NCBI GenBank assembly: GCA_963763135.1
Contig: CAVXNJ010000011.1
Location: forward strand, 1 to 64,000
Reading direction: 5' to 3'
Length of the DNA: 64,000 bases
From: JANMZO01 sp963763135
GTDB lineage: Bacteria > Actinomycetota > Acidimicrobiia > Acidimicrobiales > JANYDT01
The notes under the pieces were generated by a model. That model was given only the letters and a program-made list of their open reading frames with translations, was not told the DNA's origin and searched no databases. The position numbers were made by a program, and so were the translations under genes. Shown in pieces: positions 33,655 through 44,029 of this stretch (the first letter of the stretch is position 1; every line of letters starts with the position of its first letter).

Positions 33655-34149
33655 GTGGAAGAACCTCGCTCGGGGTGCCCGATCAATGCTGCAGTCGAAG
33701 CGCTCGGCGACCGCTGGTCGGTGCTCGTACTGCGCGACGTCATCTTCGGGGATCGGCGCTACTTTCGCGAGCTCCAGGCCGGATCGATCGAAGGTATCGC
33801 GTCAAATATTCTGGCCGACCGGCTCAGGAAGCTCGTCGCGGCCGGGATCCTGAATCGAGAAGAAGCTGCGCGAGGCGCACGGGCTCGCTACAGCCTCACC
33901 GAGGCCGGCATCCAGACACTGCCGATCATCTTCGCGCTCGGAAACTGGGGCCTCGACTGGTGCGAGGGCACGCCCGAACTCCGCATCCGACAAGAACTCA
34001 TGCGCAACGAAGGACCCCGCTTCATTGAAGCGTTCATGGCCGAACTGCGCGTCCGGCACCTCGGCGCAGGACCCGTGAAACGACGAGGTCCGGGTCCACT
34101 CGAACGACTGTCCGCAGCGTACAAAGCGGCTACCGGCGGGTTGGACTGA
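33655..34149 (+). CDS. HxlR-family transcriptional regulator
   Basis: GTG start with AGGAGG 5 nt upstream. 164 residues. The winged helix has CPINAAVEALGDRWSVLVLRDV with the conserved N-terminal Cys (Cys8), then RYFRELQAGSIEGIASNILADRLRKLVAAGIL. HxlR proteins often sense aldehydes or oxidants through that Cys. The C-terminal extension (about 55 residues) is typical of the actinobacterial branch. Likely controls the divergent RibD-like reductase. Confidence 0.88.
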   Translation: MEEPRSGCPINAAVEALGDRWSVLVLRDVIFGDRRYFRELQAGSIEGIASNILADRLRKLVAAGILNREEAARGARARYSLTEAGIQTLPIIFALGNWGLDWCEGTPELRIRQELMRNEGPRFIEAFMAELRVRHLGAGPVKRRGPGPLERLSAAYKAATGGLD

Positions 34150-34191
34150 TCCGACAGAAGTCGCGATCCGTTTGCCGCCTTGCTTGCGCAG

Positions 34192-35013
34192 CTACCTGTT
34201 TCGGGCGGTGAGGAGCTGGGCGGCCAGCGGCTCGAGGGCTGCGATGAGCTCGTAGAGTTCGTTGGCATCGAGGATCTCGTAGGGCTTCGTCGCGAGATCG
34301 TCGGTGAGCGCCTCGACCCGCTGTTTGACGGAGCGACCCGCTTCGCTAAGCCATCCGTCGTCGCCGATCAGGCCACGATCGCGCATTCCCCCGATCACTG
34401 AGGCAAGCTGCGCTTCGGGGAGGTGATGGATGCGTCCGAAGTTCTCCGCCGGCATGTCCATGGCGAGGGCGAGAAGTACATGTGCCTCAAGGCCGCCAAC
34501 GCCTTCGACCATCAGAGCTGCGATGTGTCCGTCGCCACGGTGCTCGCGCAACAACGCAGCTGCGTGAAAGAGCCGGGCCACAACCTCGTCGGGGATTGGA
34601 AGCGAGCGCAGCGCGGCGTACATCGGTCGGCCTTCGACCGGCGCACTGATCGCAGCCTTGAGCAACAGGTCGGCTGCTCGCTCGAAAGTTGACGAGTCGA
34701 CGTGATCGCTCAGGATCCGACGCAACGCCTCCACACAACCCATCTGGCGGGCCTCTATCGCCGCTTCCGGGGTGGTGGTGCGCCAGACCTTGGGGATGTG
34801 CCGGGCCACTTCACCGGGCGCGAAATTGTAGAAGAGCGCGTCGACCACTTCAGCCGGGACTATTCCCAACGGCGCCGCCCTGCAGGCGAAGTAGACGTCC
34901 CAGTAGTTGGTGAAGCCCAGGGCGAACATCGCGTCGTTGGGCTCGTCGGCCGAGTACGGAATCATACCGATCGGCTCGATCAGATCGAACATTCGGCGTG
35001 CCATCGAGCTCAT
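34192..35013 (-). CDS. SCO6745 family protein
   Basis: 273 residues, helical throughout. The start (ARRMFDLIEPIGMIPYSAD), FALGFTNYWDVYFACRAAPLG, and VVDALFYNFAPGEVARHIP match the SCO6745/SalK-like family of Actinobacteria. The centre has GRPMYAALRSLPIPDEVVARLFHAAALLREHRGDGH. The C-terminus is a MarR-like wing (LIGDDGWLSEAGRSVKQRVEALTDDLA). Function unassigned. ATG at 35004 is an alternative start. Confidence 0.8.
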   Translation of the reverse strand: MSSMARRMFDLIEPIGMIPYSADEPNDAMFALGFTNYWDVYFACRAAPLGIVPAEVVDALFYNFAPGEVARHIPKVWRTTTPEAAIEARQMGCVEALRRILSDHVDSSTFERAADLLLKAAISAPVEGRPMYAALRSLPIPDEVVARLFHAAALLREHRGDGHIAALMVEGVGGLEAHVLLALAMDMPAENFGRIHHLPEAQLASVIGGMRDRGLIGDDGWLSEAGRSVKQRVEALTDDLATKPYEILDANELYELIAALEPLAAQLLTARNR

Positions 35014-35204
35014 CGTTCATCCTCTTCTGCGAGCACTCCACAAGCTTGACATTTTGGCGCATGTTGTAGGCCAGCGTCCGTCAACACTCACAATCGTTGT
35101 CACCGTGCCTCTTCGTGCTCACTGATACGCGCTGTGGCAACGAAGTGACACGCCGACCACGATCGTCGGATCGCTCGTGTTTCTCCAGCGGCCACAGTGG
35201 AGGA

Positions 35205-35447
35205 TGGCATTCGAGTTTCACACGATCGCGACCGGCGAACCTCAGGTACTACCTCGTCCATCAGGTGGAGGAGATGGCTCGTCACGCAGGCCATGCCGAC
35301 ATCATCCGCGAACAGATCGACGGTGTGGCCGTCCCGCAGATCCAACTCAGCCTGGAGGGAATGCCGGCGAACAACTTCTTCCAGCCCTACGTTGCGCAGC
35401 CAGGAACGTTCGGAGCGACCGATGGAGCGACGCAGAAGGGGTCCTGA
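35205..35447 (+). pseudogene. Remnant of a DinB/DUF664 family gene
   Basis: The plus-strand frame ending at 35447 encodes LRYYLVHQVEEMARHAGHAD-IIREQIDG, the C-terminal helix signature of DUF664 (DinB-like, mycothiol-dependent enzyme type), followed by about 40 unrelated residues. The N-terminal two thirds of the family are absent, and the frame upstream looks random. The surrounding 35014-35684 interval has no other gene I can support. Confidence 0.6.
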
Positions 35448-35684
35448 CGAGTTGAGCGGCCAACGTGCGACTAGTGACGGCTTCCCGTCGGGGGTGCTGC
35501 AGCGGGTGGACAGTGTCGTGGAGGCGGTGTGTTCGCAGCCGCGACCTCGGTATGAGCGAGGGTTGAAGTTGAGTTTGACCTGAAGCTCGAATACTTGTGC
35601 ACCCAGTCGCTCGGGGAGCGACGCAGTGTACGAGAACGACCCCTGCTGGCACGCGTTCTCGCACGCAATCCATATGCACACATA

Positions 35685-36488
35685 TTAGTTCAGTTCGTGC
35701 GCGAAGGCCGTTACGGTTCTTTGCAGGGCTTCGGGCTGATCGAACGGAAGGCCGTGGCCGGCGTTGGTGATCTGCTCGACTCGAAGGAGTGCGTTCATGG
35801 CGCTGAGCTCTAATGCCACTTCACGTGAGACAACGGGTGAGTCGCCGATAACGATCAATGTCGGAACGTGGATCCCACGCACGACGTCGCGGAAGTCGGG
35901 GTTCGGTGGGGCAAGCACATTGAGAGCGCTCATCCGAGTTTTCAATCGGGCGTCGACCTGAATCTCGATGGTCTCCGGTGATCGCTGCGGATGCCTCGCG
36001 CGGGCATCGGCCAGCAGTTCGGACCGCGACGTCTCCAGCGCTCGCCGATGTTGATCGACCACGTCGCTCGCCCACACCTCGTGTTGACGCTGGGGGCTGA
36101 TGAACGTCGGGTCGACGAGCACGAGCCCACGGAAGCTGGTTGAGCTGCGCTGTGCGGCGACCGCTGCGGTCATGCCGCCCATGGAGTGACCGATGAGGAT
36201 CGGATGCGACAGTTCTAGACATCCAATGAGTCCGAGCACATCGCTGGCGAGCGCGTCGTAGTGGTATTCGTCGTCCGGAGCGCTCGAACCGCCGTGACCC
36301 CGAGCGTCGGGCATCACGACGTCGAACTCGTGCTCAAGTCCTTTAGCCAGTGCCGTCCAGCACGCGCCACTTCCCATCAGCCCATGAAGCAGAACCACCG
36401 GGGCGTTCGCACCACCAGTGCGGACGTAGCGGATCTGAACGCCGTTCGTGTCGCAGGATCCTTCGCTCCAGATGACCGTTTCGTCCAC
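35685..36488 (-). CDS. Alpha/beta hydrolase
   Basis: 267 residues with the full fold: VVLLHGLMGSGACWTALAK (oxyanion HG), VVMPDARGHGGSSAPDDEY, GHSMGGMTAAVAAQ with the nucleophile Ser, VPTLIVIGDSPVV with the acid, and NAGHGLPFDQP with the His. No lid insertion of note. Resembles small-molecule esterases and C-C hydrolases. Substrate unknown; no operon partner. Confidence 0.88.
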   Translation of the reverse strand: MDETVIWSEGSCDTNGVQIRYVRTGGANAPVVLLHGLMGSGACWTALAKGLEHEFDVVMPDARGHGGSSAPDDEYHYDALASDVLGLIGCLELSHPILIGHSMGGMTAAVAAQRSSTSFRGLVLVDPTFISPQRQHEVWASDVVDQHRRALETSRSELLADARARHPQRSPETIEIQVDARLKTRMSALNVLAPPNPDFRDVVRGIHVPTLIVIGDSPVVSREVALELSAMNALLRVEQITNAGHGLPFDQPEALQRTVTAFAHELN

Positions 36489-36541
36489 GGCTCACTGTAC
36501 GCCGCAGGCCCGATCACGAAAGGGAGCGTCGTGTCGACCCG

Positions 36542-36979
36542 TCAGCCGATCTGCTCGGCCAGCCCGATGAGAATACCCTCGGGTCCTCTGACATAACAGA
36601 GCCGGTAGACGTTTTCGTACTGAACCACTTCGTCGACGACTTGCGCTCCGTGGTTGCTGAGCCGGGCGAGCGTATCGTCGAGATCGTCCACGGCAAACAT
36701 GACGCGAAGGTAGCCAAGTGCGTTTACCGGGGCGTTGCGGTGATCGGCGATCACAGGTGGCGTGAGAAAACGTGAGAGCTCGATGGCTCCGTGGCCGTCG
36801 GGCGTGCGCATCATCGCGATCTCGACGCGCTGGTCGCGCAACCCGGTCACGCGCCCTGACCAATCTCCCTCGATCGTTGCTCTCCCCTCGAGGACGAGCC
36901 CGAGTTCGACGAAGAAGGCGATGGCAGCGTCGAGCGATTCCACCACGATGCCGACGTTGTCCATTCGCTGAAGTGCCAC
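36542..36979 (-). CDS. VOC (glyoxalase/bleomycin-resistance) superfamily protein
   Basis: 145 residues with two beta-alpha-beta-beta-beta modules: MDNVGIVVESLDAAIAFFVE and LGYLRVMFAVDDLDDTLARL, the second followed by VQYENVYRLCYVRGPEGILIGLAEQ. The first metal ligand place is Asn (DNVGI) and Glu occurs in PEGILIGLAE, so metal binding is plausible. Members are lyases, dioxygenases or binding proteins; role unknown. Confidence 0.85.
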   Translation of the reverse strand: MALQRMDNVGIVVESLDAAIAFFVELGLVLEGRATIEGDWSGRVTGLRDQRVEIAMMRTPDGHGAIELSRFLTPPVIADHRNAPVNALGYLRVMFAVDDLDDTLARLSNHGAQVVDEVVQYENVYRLCYVRGPEGILIGLAEQIG

Positions 36980-37257
36980 GTGGCCATTGTCCCAGATCGA
37001 AAACGCTATGGGAGAGTGCGCCCAGAGCGGCAGCGGCGCGGCCCCAGCCCGGCTTTCGGGTCGCGAACGTGGTCAGGGTGCCACGTCGTTGCCAGAAGGC
37101 GTCACGGTGGGCACGAATCGGCACGTTGACAACATTGTTGTCGGCATTCGACTGCTGACCTCCCCCGGGATGTGTCTTGTCGGTCGTCTTCGGTTGGGCG
37201 TGTAAGGCTGGCCATTCGTCAACGTCCACCGGAACGCAACGGGGGTGAGTTCGGAAG

Positions 37258-38328
37258 ATGTCGGGTGCAGCAGAACGAACCGGGCGACTTGGGAGCTTCG
37301 CGCCCGGGATCGGAACCACGCTCGGGGCGGCCATGGTGTTCGGAGCATCGACGCCATTCGCCAAGCAACTGGGTGAAGGCGTCAATCCGCTGATCGTGGC
37401 CGGGCTGCTGTACTTCGGCAGCGGGCTCGGCCTGTCGATCAGTCTCGGCGTGGTCCGCTCGACCGGGCGGGAATCGGCGTTGGAACGAAGCGATGCTCGT
37501 GCGTTGGCAGTGGTGCTCGTGTTCGGTGGCATGCTCGCTCCGGCGCTGCTCCTCCTCGGTCTTCGCACCACGCCGGCGGCCAGTGCGTCGCTGCTGTTGA
37601 ACCTGGAGGCGGTGTTCACTGCGTTGGGTGCGTGGCTGGTCGTGCGCGAGCACGCCGATCGCCGACTTGTGGCTGGGATGGTCGTGATCGTCGCCGGTGG
37701 TGCGTTGCTGTCGATCCAGCCCGAGGGCAGGTTCGCGTTCACGGCCGGCTCGTTGGCGATCGCCGCGGCGTGCGCGTGCTGGGGCGTTGACAACGTCGCC
37801 ACCCGTCCGTTGGCGGTGCGCGAGCCACGCCAGGTTGCCGCGGTGAAGGGCATTGTCGCCGGAACGGTCAACGTCAGCCTCGGTCTAGCGGTCGGAGGGT
37901 CGCTGCCCGCACCAGGACGAATCGCGGCGACGATGGCGACCGGTCTGATCGGCTACGGGATCAGCTTCGTGCTGTACCTGCGCGCGGTTCGGTTCCTCGG
38001 TACGGCCCGCACCGGCGCGTACTACTCGGCCGCCCCGTTCATCGGCGCCGCTATAGCGCTGGTGTGGCTCCGGGAACCGGTTGGTCCCTGGTTCTTTCCG
38101 GCGCTTGGGTTGATGGCGGTCGGCCTGACGCTACACGTCACCGAACATCACGGGCACGACCATGTCCACGTTGCGCTCACCCATGCCCACGCTCACACTC
38201 ATGACGATCCGCACCACAGCCACAGCGGTGCGCACGATGCCAGCCCGAATGCACTCGATCACACCCATGAGCCGGTTGAACACGAGCACGGGCACACTCC
38301 CGACGTGCACCACCGTCATGACCACTGA
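37258..38328 (+). CDS. EamA/DMT-family transporter with His-rich cytoplasmic tail
   Basis: 356 residues. Ten membrane helices in two EamA repeats: GIGTTLGAAMVFGASTPFAK, TTPAASASLLLNLEAVFTAL, and in repeat two GLIGYGISFVLYLRAVRFLG, TARTGAYYSAAPFIGAAIAL. The last 60 residues are packed with His and Asp (HGHDHVHVALTHAHAHTHDD, then DHTHEPVEHEHGHTP), a metal-binding region unusual for DMT exporters. It suggests divalent-metal binding or gating, as seen in ZIP and CDF proteins. Confidence 0.88.
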   Translation: MSGAAERTGRLGSFAPGIGTTLGAAMVFGASTPFAKQLGEGVNPLIVAGLLYFGSGLGLSISLGVVRSTGRESALERSDARALAVVLVFGGMLAPALLLLGLRTTPAASASLLLNLEAVFTALGAWLVVREHADRRLVAGMVVIVAGGALLSIQPEGRFAFTAGSLAIAAACACWGVDNVATRPLAVREPRQVAAVKGIVAGTVNVSLGLAVGGSLPAPGRIAATMATGLIGYGISFVLYLRAVRFLGTARTGAYYSAAPFIGAAIALVWLREPVGPWFFPALGLMAVGLTLHVTEHHGHDHVHVALTHAHAHTHDDPHHSHSGAHDASPNALDHTHEPVEHEHGHTPDVHHRHDH

Positions 38329-38426
38329 CCGAGTTGAATCGCGGCCACCGGATCAGTGAGAGCCCGTAGGGCGCTAGGTTGGAAACGTGCCGCTTGCCTC
38401 GTTCGTCCGGTGGGTGGTGAACGTCT

Positions 38427-39695
38427 GTGATTTTTGAGGTCGGTCTGCTGGTCATGCTCGTAGCGGTGAACGCGGCGCTGGCCGGGACCGAGATGGCGTT
38501 GGTGTCGTTGCGCGACAGCCAACTCGTCCGTCTCAAGGCGCTGGGTCCGAAAGGCGATCGGGTGGTGCGCCTCGCCCAGGATCCGAACCGGTTCCTGTCT
38601 ACGGTGCAGATCGGCCTGACGCTCGGTGGCTTCCTCGCCTCGGCGGTCGCGGCCGTCGCGTTGGCTGAGCCGTTGGTCAAGCCGCTCGGGTTCTTGGGTG
38701 AGGCCGCAGAGCCGGTGGCCATCGTTGTCGTGACGCTGGCGCTCACCTTCGTGACGTTGGTGTTGGGTGAGTTGGCCCCCAAGCGCATCGCCATGCAACG
38801 AGCCGAGGGGTGGGCGTTACGGATGTGCGGGCCCGTTGCCGCACTCGCGAAGGTGAGCCGCCCGGCGCTCTGGATCCTTGGGAAGTCGACGGATCTTGTG
38901 GTGCGCTTGGCCGGAGCCGATCCGCTGCGCCAACGCGAGGAGATCTCGACCGAGGAGCTTCGCAGCATGATCGACACACAAGCCGACATCACCGCCGATC
39001 AGCGCGAGATCATCGATGGTGCGTTCGCCGTGCAACACCGCGTCGTGTGGAACATGCTGGTGCCGCGTGTGAAGGTGGTGATGGTTTCCGCGGACATGGC
39101 TGCGTCCGACGCGATGGCACTGCTTGTCGCCACGCGGCTGTCACGCGCTCCGGTGTTCGGAACCGATCATGACGACGTCGTCGGTGTCGTGCACATCCGA
39201 GAACTTATCGGTGCGGGCGGGACGGTTGCCGAGGTGATGCGCCCGCCGTTGATCGTCCCTGAGTCGTTGACCGTGTTGAACGCTTTGCAGCGAATGCGAT
39301 CGGAACGCACCCACATGGCGGTCGTTGTCGATGAGTACGGTGGGTTCGTCGGCATCGTCACGATGGAAGACGTGCTCGAGGAAATCGTTGGCGACATTTA
39401 CGACGAGTTCGATCTCGACGTCCGCCCGAGTTCGCGAGAAGCAGACGGCGCCATCGTCCTCCCCGGTGACTTTCCGGCCCATGGACTCGCGCACCTGCGA
39501 GTGTCCGTCGACGCTGGCGACGCAGCAACTGTCGCCGGGATCGTGCTCGAAGCCGCCGGTAACGTCCCCGAGGTCGGCGACATCACCGATGTGCACGGGT
39601 GGAAGTTCGAGACCCTCAGCGTCGACCAGCACGCGATCACCAGCGTCCGTATACATCCCCGCGTCCCCGGTCATTCAGACTCACCCAGGGGCTAG
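38427..39695 (+). CDS. CNNM/CorC-type hemolysin family protein
   Basis: 422 residues from GTG. An N-terminal DUF21 membrane domain (LLVMLVAVNAALAGTEMALV, FLSTVQIGLTLGGFLASAVA) precedes two CBS domains (VPRVKVVMVSADMAASDAMA; MRPPLIVPESLTVLNALQRM; EYGGFVGIVTMEDVLEEIVG) and a CorC_HlyC C-terminus (DGAIVLPGDFPAHGLAHL). Such proteins are linked to Mg2+ or Co2+ efflux. It follows the His-tailed DMT gene by 98 nt, so a metal-related pair is possible. Confidence 0.88.
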   Translation: MIFEVGLLVMLVAVNAALAGTEMALVSLRDSQLVRLKALGPKGDRVVRLAQDPNRFLSTVQIGLTLGGFLASAVAAVALAEPLVKPLGFLGEAAEPVAIVVVTLALTFVTLVLGELAPKRIAMQRAEGWALRMCGPVAALAKVSRPALWILGKSTDLVVRLAGADPLRQREEISTEELRSMIDTQADITADQREIIDGAFAVQHRVVWNMLVPRVKVVMVSADMAASDAMALLVATRLSRAPVFGTDHDDVVGVVHIRELIGAGGTVAEVMRPPLIVPESLTVLNALQRMRSERTHMAVVVDEYGGFVGIVTMEDVLEEIVGDIYDEFDLDVRPSSREADGAIVLPGDFPAHGLAHLRVSVDAGDAATVAGIVLEAAGNVPEVGDITDVHGWKFETLSVDQHAITSVRIHPRVPGHSDSPRG

Positions 39696-39757
39696 TGCGC
39701 TGCCCTCGAAAGGCCGCCCGGCCATGTTGCGCTCGCAGCTGTCGCAGAAACGGCGGA

Positions 39758-40453
39758 TCATTGGAGCGATGCCGTGGTGCCTCCGATGGCGAATTGGGTG
39801 AAGCCCTTGAGCAACTCGGCGCGTGCAGCGGAACGTTCCTTCTCCGGCAGCCCGAGGTAAACGTTCGCGGTGCCGGTGGCGAGGCTCACGATCGAGGTCG
39901 CCGCGGCGCGGAGCGTGGCGTCGTCGGCGTCGGCGTCGCTCCACTGTCGGAGTGCATCGGCGATGCGTTCCACCCATCGTCGACGGCCTTCGAGAATGAG
40001 CGCATGGATTCGAGGGTCGGCGTTATTCTGCTCGGCGATCTGAATTCGCCACGCGTAGCGATCCGTATCGAGGCTCGTAAAGAAGTGTTCGGCACCGACC
40101 TTGAGCATCTGGGCGAGGCTCCGATGGTCTGCCGAGAGGCCGTCGTCGATGATGAGCGCCTGCCGGGCAGCGATCCCGTCAGCGATGATCTCAAGGAGTA
40201 GCTCGGTCTTGTCGGCGAACTGGTGATAGAAGCTGCCGACGCTCACGCCGGCGGGTTTGAGAATGTCTTCGGTGAGGTTGACTCCGTCCACGCCGAACTG
40301 GGCGAATGCGGATCGTCCGGCGTCGATGAGTCTGGCGCGTGTCTGCATCGCCCGGGCCTGACGCGGCTTCTCCGTCGCGACCGCGGTGGTACGGCGGTTG
40401 ACACTGGTCGGGGCGACCGGGGTGGCCCCTGCCGCTGATTCCGTGGTTTTCAT
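39758..40453 (-). CDS. TetR-family repressor
   Basis: Start at ATG 40453 rather than the longer frame. 231 residues; after a 40-residue disordered lead the HTH is QTRARLIDAGRSAFAQFGVDGV-NLTEDILKPAGVSVGSFYHQF. The C-terminal domain is the usual ligand-binding helical set. It is last on the minus strand after the MBL and molybdopterin genes, 13 nt beyond the latter's stop, and probably binds the palindrome at 44048-44064 in front of them. Confidence 0.85.
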   Translation of the reverse strand: MKTTESAAGATPVAPTSVNRRTTAVATEKPRQARAMQTRARLIDAGRSAFAQFGVDGVNLTEDILKPAGVSVGSFYHQFADKTELLLEIIADGIAARQALIIDDGLSADHRSLAQMLKVGAEHFFTSLDTDRYAWRIQIAEQNNADPRIHALILEGRRRWVERIADALRQWSDADADDATLRAAATSIVSLATGTANVYLGLPEKERSAARAELLKGFTQFAIGGTTASLQ

Positions 40454-40466
40454 GGGCCTGCGACCT

Positions 40467-42696
40467 TCACGCCGGCTGGACCGTGACGGTGATGCCGTTG
40501 AGCTGCGGGTTGCCGGACAGGGGATCGATGTGGTCGGCTCCGCCGAGCAAATTGACATTCACGCCAGGTCGTTCATTCGCTACTGCCATGCGGGTCCCGT
40601 CAACACCGTGGCCCCAGCCGTGCGGCAGGCTTACGACACCCGGCATAACGGAGTCGGTGATCTCAACCGGAGCGACGAGAGAACCCGTCGTTGACGTTAC
40701 GCGGACGTTTCCACCATCGCTGAGACCCAGGGTTTGTGCGTCATCCGGGTGGACCTGCAGGAGACAGCGAGGTTTGCCCTTCATAAGTGTGCGTATGTTG
40801 TGCTGCCACGAGTTGTTGGAACGCAGGTGGCGACGGCCGATGAGCACCAGCGGCGGGCGCGGCTGGGCGAGACTGGCTTGCAGGCGTGGGAGGTCGGCGA
40901 CGAAGGCGGGGTACGCGAGGTTGATGCGCCCGGTTGGCGTGCGGAGCATGTCGGGTAGCCGTGGCCGAAGTGAGCCGAGGTCGATGCCGTGGGGATTGGC
41001 TACCAGGTGGTCAAGACTGAGTCCTTCGGGGTTTTTCCCGAATCCGTCGCCATAGGGGCCGGTGCGAAGGGCGAAGTCGAGGACACGCTCGGGCCCGGTG
41101 TAGGGAGCGAGGGCCGACATGATCTCGTTGAATTCGCGTCCGTGAATCACGCTGTGTTCTTCGGTGATGGCGCGCTGTACGAGTGCCGACGCAAACCCGT
41201 CGTCCATCGCCGCGATATCCGCGGTGGCGCCCATTCCCCGGCAGATTGCGGCAAGTCGAACCATGATCTCCCATTCTTCCGGCATGTCGGGGTCACGAGG
41301 GAGGATGGCGGGCGAGTAGTTGGCGATGTTGCGCATCGTGAACTGGTAGTAGGAAATGTCGTAGTGGCTTCGTTGCAGTGCGGATGGTGGCGGCAGAATC
41401 ACGTCGGCATGACGGGTGGTCTCGTTGAGGTACGGGTCGATGCAGACCATGAAGTCCAACGACGCCAACGCTCGATCGAGCCGGTTGCTGTCCGGGGTGG
41501 ATAAGACAGGGTTTCCGGCGATCGTGATCAGCGCCTTGATCTGGCCAACGCCAGGGGTTTCCATCTCCTCGATCATCACAGATGCAGGCAGCTGCATGAA
41601 ATGCTCCGGGTACGCCGCGCACGCGACTGTGGAACGTGTCGTAGTCGCTCGGTCGGCCAAACCGGGACGGGCCGGTGGTGTTGGCGCCCATGGCGGCCGC
41701 TTCGGCGAACATGGCTCCACCTGGCACGTCGAGATTGCCGGTGCAGATGCTTACGACGTCGATGAGCCAACTCGACAACGTGGCGAATTCCTGGAGACAC
41801 GTGCCAAGGCGACCGTGGATCGATGCTTTCGCCGCGGACAGTTCATACGCGAGCTTACGAATGCGATCCGCGCTGATTCCACACACTGGGGCGACGACCT
41901 CAGGGGTGAATGCGGCGAGAGCACGCCCGACGTCTTCCAGGCCATCGATATGTTCACCTAGGGTTCCCGGTGCAACCAGTCCTTCGGCAAAGCAGACGTT
42001 GGCGATGGCCGCCATGAACGCAGCGTCGGTGCCCGGCACGATGGCGAGGTGCTCGTCGGCCGCCTCAGCCGTCTTGGAGCGGCGTGGATCGACCACGATA
42101 AAGCGGCCGCCCCGCTTCTGGATGTCACGAAGGCGGCCGGGCCAATCCGGTGCCGACGCGATGCTGCCGTTCGATTCGAACGGATCGGATCCGATCAGCA
42201 GCAGCAGTTCGGTGCGGTCGAGGTCGGGCACCGGAAACGCCGTGCGGGCGCCGTAGAGCACGCTCGACACGATCTCGCGTGGTCGTTGGTCGATGCTGGC
42301 TGCAGCGAACCGGTTCTTTCCGATCGCGCCGTAAATCATCGGGAGGTAGACAATGCCGCCGAGATTGTGCGACCACGGATTGCCGTTGTAGACGGCGACC
42401 GCGTCTTTGCCGTGTTCGGCCAGAATCGGCGGCAGCCGCTCGTTGATGTATGCAAACGCGGTGACCCAATCGGTTTCTTCAAAGGTGTCGCCTCGGCGTA
42501 CGAGCGGCTTGCGCAGTCGATCGGGATCGTCGTGTAGACCCTTGAGCGACGATCCCTTCGGGCAGATGAAGCCCTTCGAGAAGACGTCGTCGACATCACC
42601 GCGGATGCGGCCGACCTCGCCGTCGTTGACTTCGATGGACAACCCGCACGTCGCTTCGCACAGCGGGCATGTGCGGAAGTGGGTCTGCGTGCTCAT
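40467..42696 (-). CDS. Molybdopterin (bis-MGD) oxidoreductase, frameshifted
   Basis: The N-terminal half (to 41293 in its own frame) has the iron-sulfur motif CPLCEATC with CPKG further on, and the alpha/beta molybdopterin domain (AVYNGNPWSHNLGG; LLLLIGSDPFESNG; RFIVVDPRRSKTA). The C-terminal half (other frame) has HADVILPPPSALQRSHYD, LVLIGRRHLRSNNSW and the cofactor-binding end GVVSLPHGWGHGVDG. Total length is one base over a multiple of three. Removing one G of GGG at 41608-41610 gives a continuous 742-residue protein joining VRGVP to EHFMQL. No Tat signal, so cytoplasmic. Substrate unknown; formate-dehydrogenase-like and nitrate-reductase-like groups share these motifs. Confidence 0.8.
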
Positions 42697-42705
42697 GCCT
42701 GGAGC

Positions 42706-43999
42706 TCATGCCGGAGCCGTGAGTGCTGCCTTGTTCGCTCGCTCCAACTCGTCGGCCGCGTTTTGGTACAGGCTCTGCGACACATACGAGGTAGTCGTTC
42801 CTGCGATCATCCGGCACAACTCGGCCTTCAATGTCCGGGCCTCGATCGTCACCGGATCGGCTCCGGCATCGAGCGCGATCAGATCGACAACGTGGAGCGC
42901 CAACTGCAGGTCGCCGCGGTCGGCGATGGCCCGAGCGCTGGCGACAACAGCGGCCGGGTCGCCGATCGCGGAGCGGATCTCGCGGGCGACGTCGGCCGGA
43001 TGGGCCGGGTTGAGTGAGGTCGGGTTCTGGTCTTCCCACCAGCCGAACTGACCGCGGTAGATGTCGCGCAGCACGTGCGCCCGCGACGTGTAGCCCTCGG
43101 CCAACCAGGGTTTGTCGAAGATCTCGGGTGGGAACTCGACCATGTTGACGATCTCGTGACTGTTGTAGCCCTGGTTCATCAGTTCGACCACCGTGTTGTG
43201 ACACCAGCGCAACGCGGTAGCGGTTGAGCGCAGGTACTCCTGGACTTCTGCGGCTGCCGTGCAACGGTGGGCCGAACTCGCGGATCAACATCTCGGCGGG
43301 ATAGCTCGCAAGCCGGTCGAGCGAGTTGGCCCAGCGCTCGGCGTCTCGGAACGGGCGTTGCGGGCTTCCGATGTTCGGGAGGAACGGAATGCAGGCCGGA
43401 CCGCCGTAGAGGATCCGGTCCTCTCGCATCCACACCGAGATCGCGTCGTCGGTTTCCGACGGCGTCCAGATGACGTCGAGGGTTCGATCGGGGGTTTCGA
43501 TCGTGAGCGTGTCGGCGAAGGTCTCTGAGGGTGCGAGGAACTCGAATTGGCGGCCGGCGAAGGTTCCCCGTGGATAACGGAACTGCCGCTCGATGATGCG
43601 GTTCTGCAGACCGTTTGAGTCACGGTAACGCTTCTGTCGGCGGGGCACGTTCTGGTGGCCGATCACCCGGGGAATCCGGCCGTCGCGCTTGACGGAATCG
43701 AGCACCCACTCCCGGGCCGACAGGTTGTAGCGCTGATGTCCGTGGCTGAAGATGATGGCGAGAAACGGTGCGTCGAGATGACTGCGAATCGAGGCCAGAG
43801 ACGCGGCGGGGGAGTCGCCCGTGTCGATCTGCACCAGACCGTGAGCGGTCGTGATCGTGACCAGCCAACCGGCTTGCGGCTGACCGTAGATTCCGGGCGC
43901 CAGCTCCTCGATGCGGTTCGAACCAGCCAGGCTGTCGCCGCTGCGGTCCAGGGTCGTGGCGGATTGCGCCGTGGTTGCTTCCTCGTCAGTTGTGGTCAT
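42706..43999 (-). CDS. Alkylsulfatase-like metallo-beta-lactamase fold protein, frameshifted
   Basis: N-terminal MBL domain: GIYGQPQAGWLVTITTAHG, IDTGDSPAAS, then IIFSHGHQRYNLSAREWVLD. The usual HxHxDH is HGHQRYN here, which I believe is normal for this subfamily, not a loss. VIGHQNVPRRQKRYRDSNGL follows. The C-terminal alkylsulfatase-dimerisation region (EIFDKPWLAEGYTSRAHVLR, GWWEDQNPTSLNPAHPADVA) lies in another frame. Total length exceeds a multiple of three by one; dropping one base near 43250-43256 joins HGS/HAA to EVQEYLRSTATALRWCH and gives about 430 residues. These enzymes cleave alkyl sulfates or related esters. First gene of the TetR-controlled operon. Confidence 0.78.
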
Positions 44000-44029
44000 C
44001 CGAATCTCGCTTCGTCGAAGTTTCGGAGA

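Noticed and set aside
35347..35679. 110-codon and other minus-strand ORFs beside the DUF664 remnant
   Set aside because: No motif, no start signal and Arg/Thr-rich shadow-like composition.
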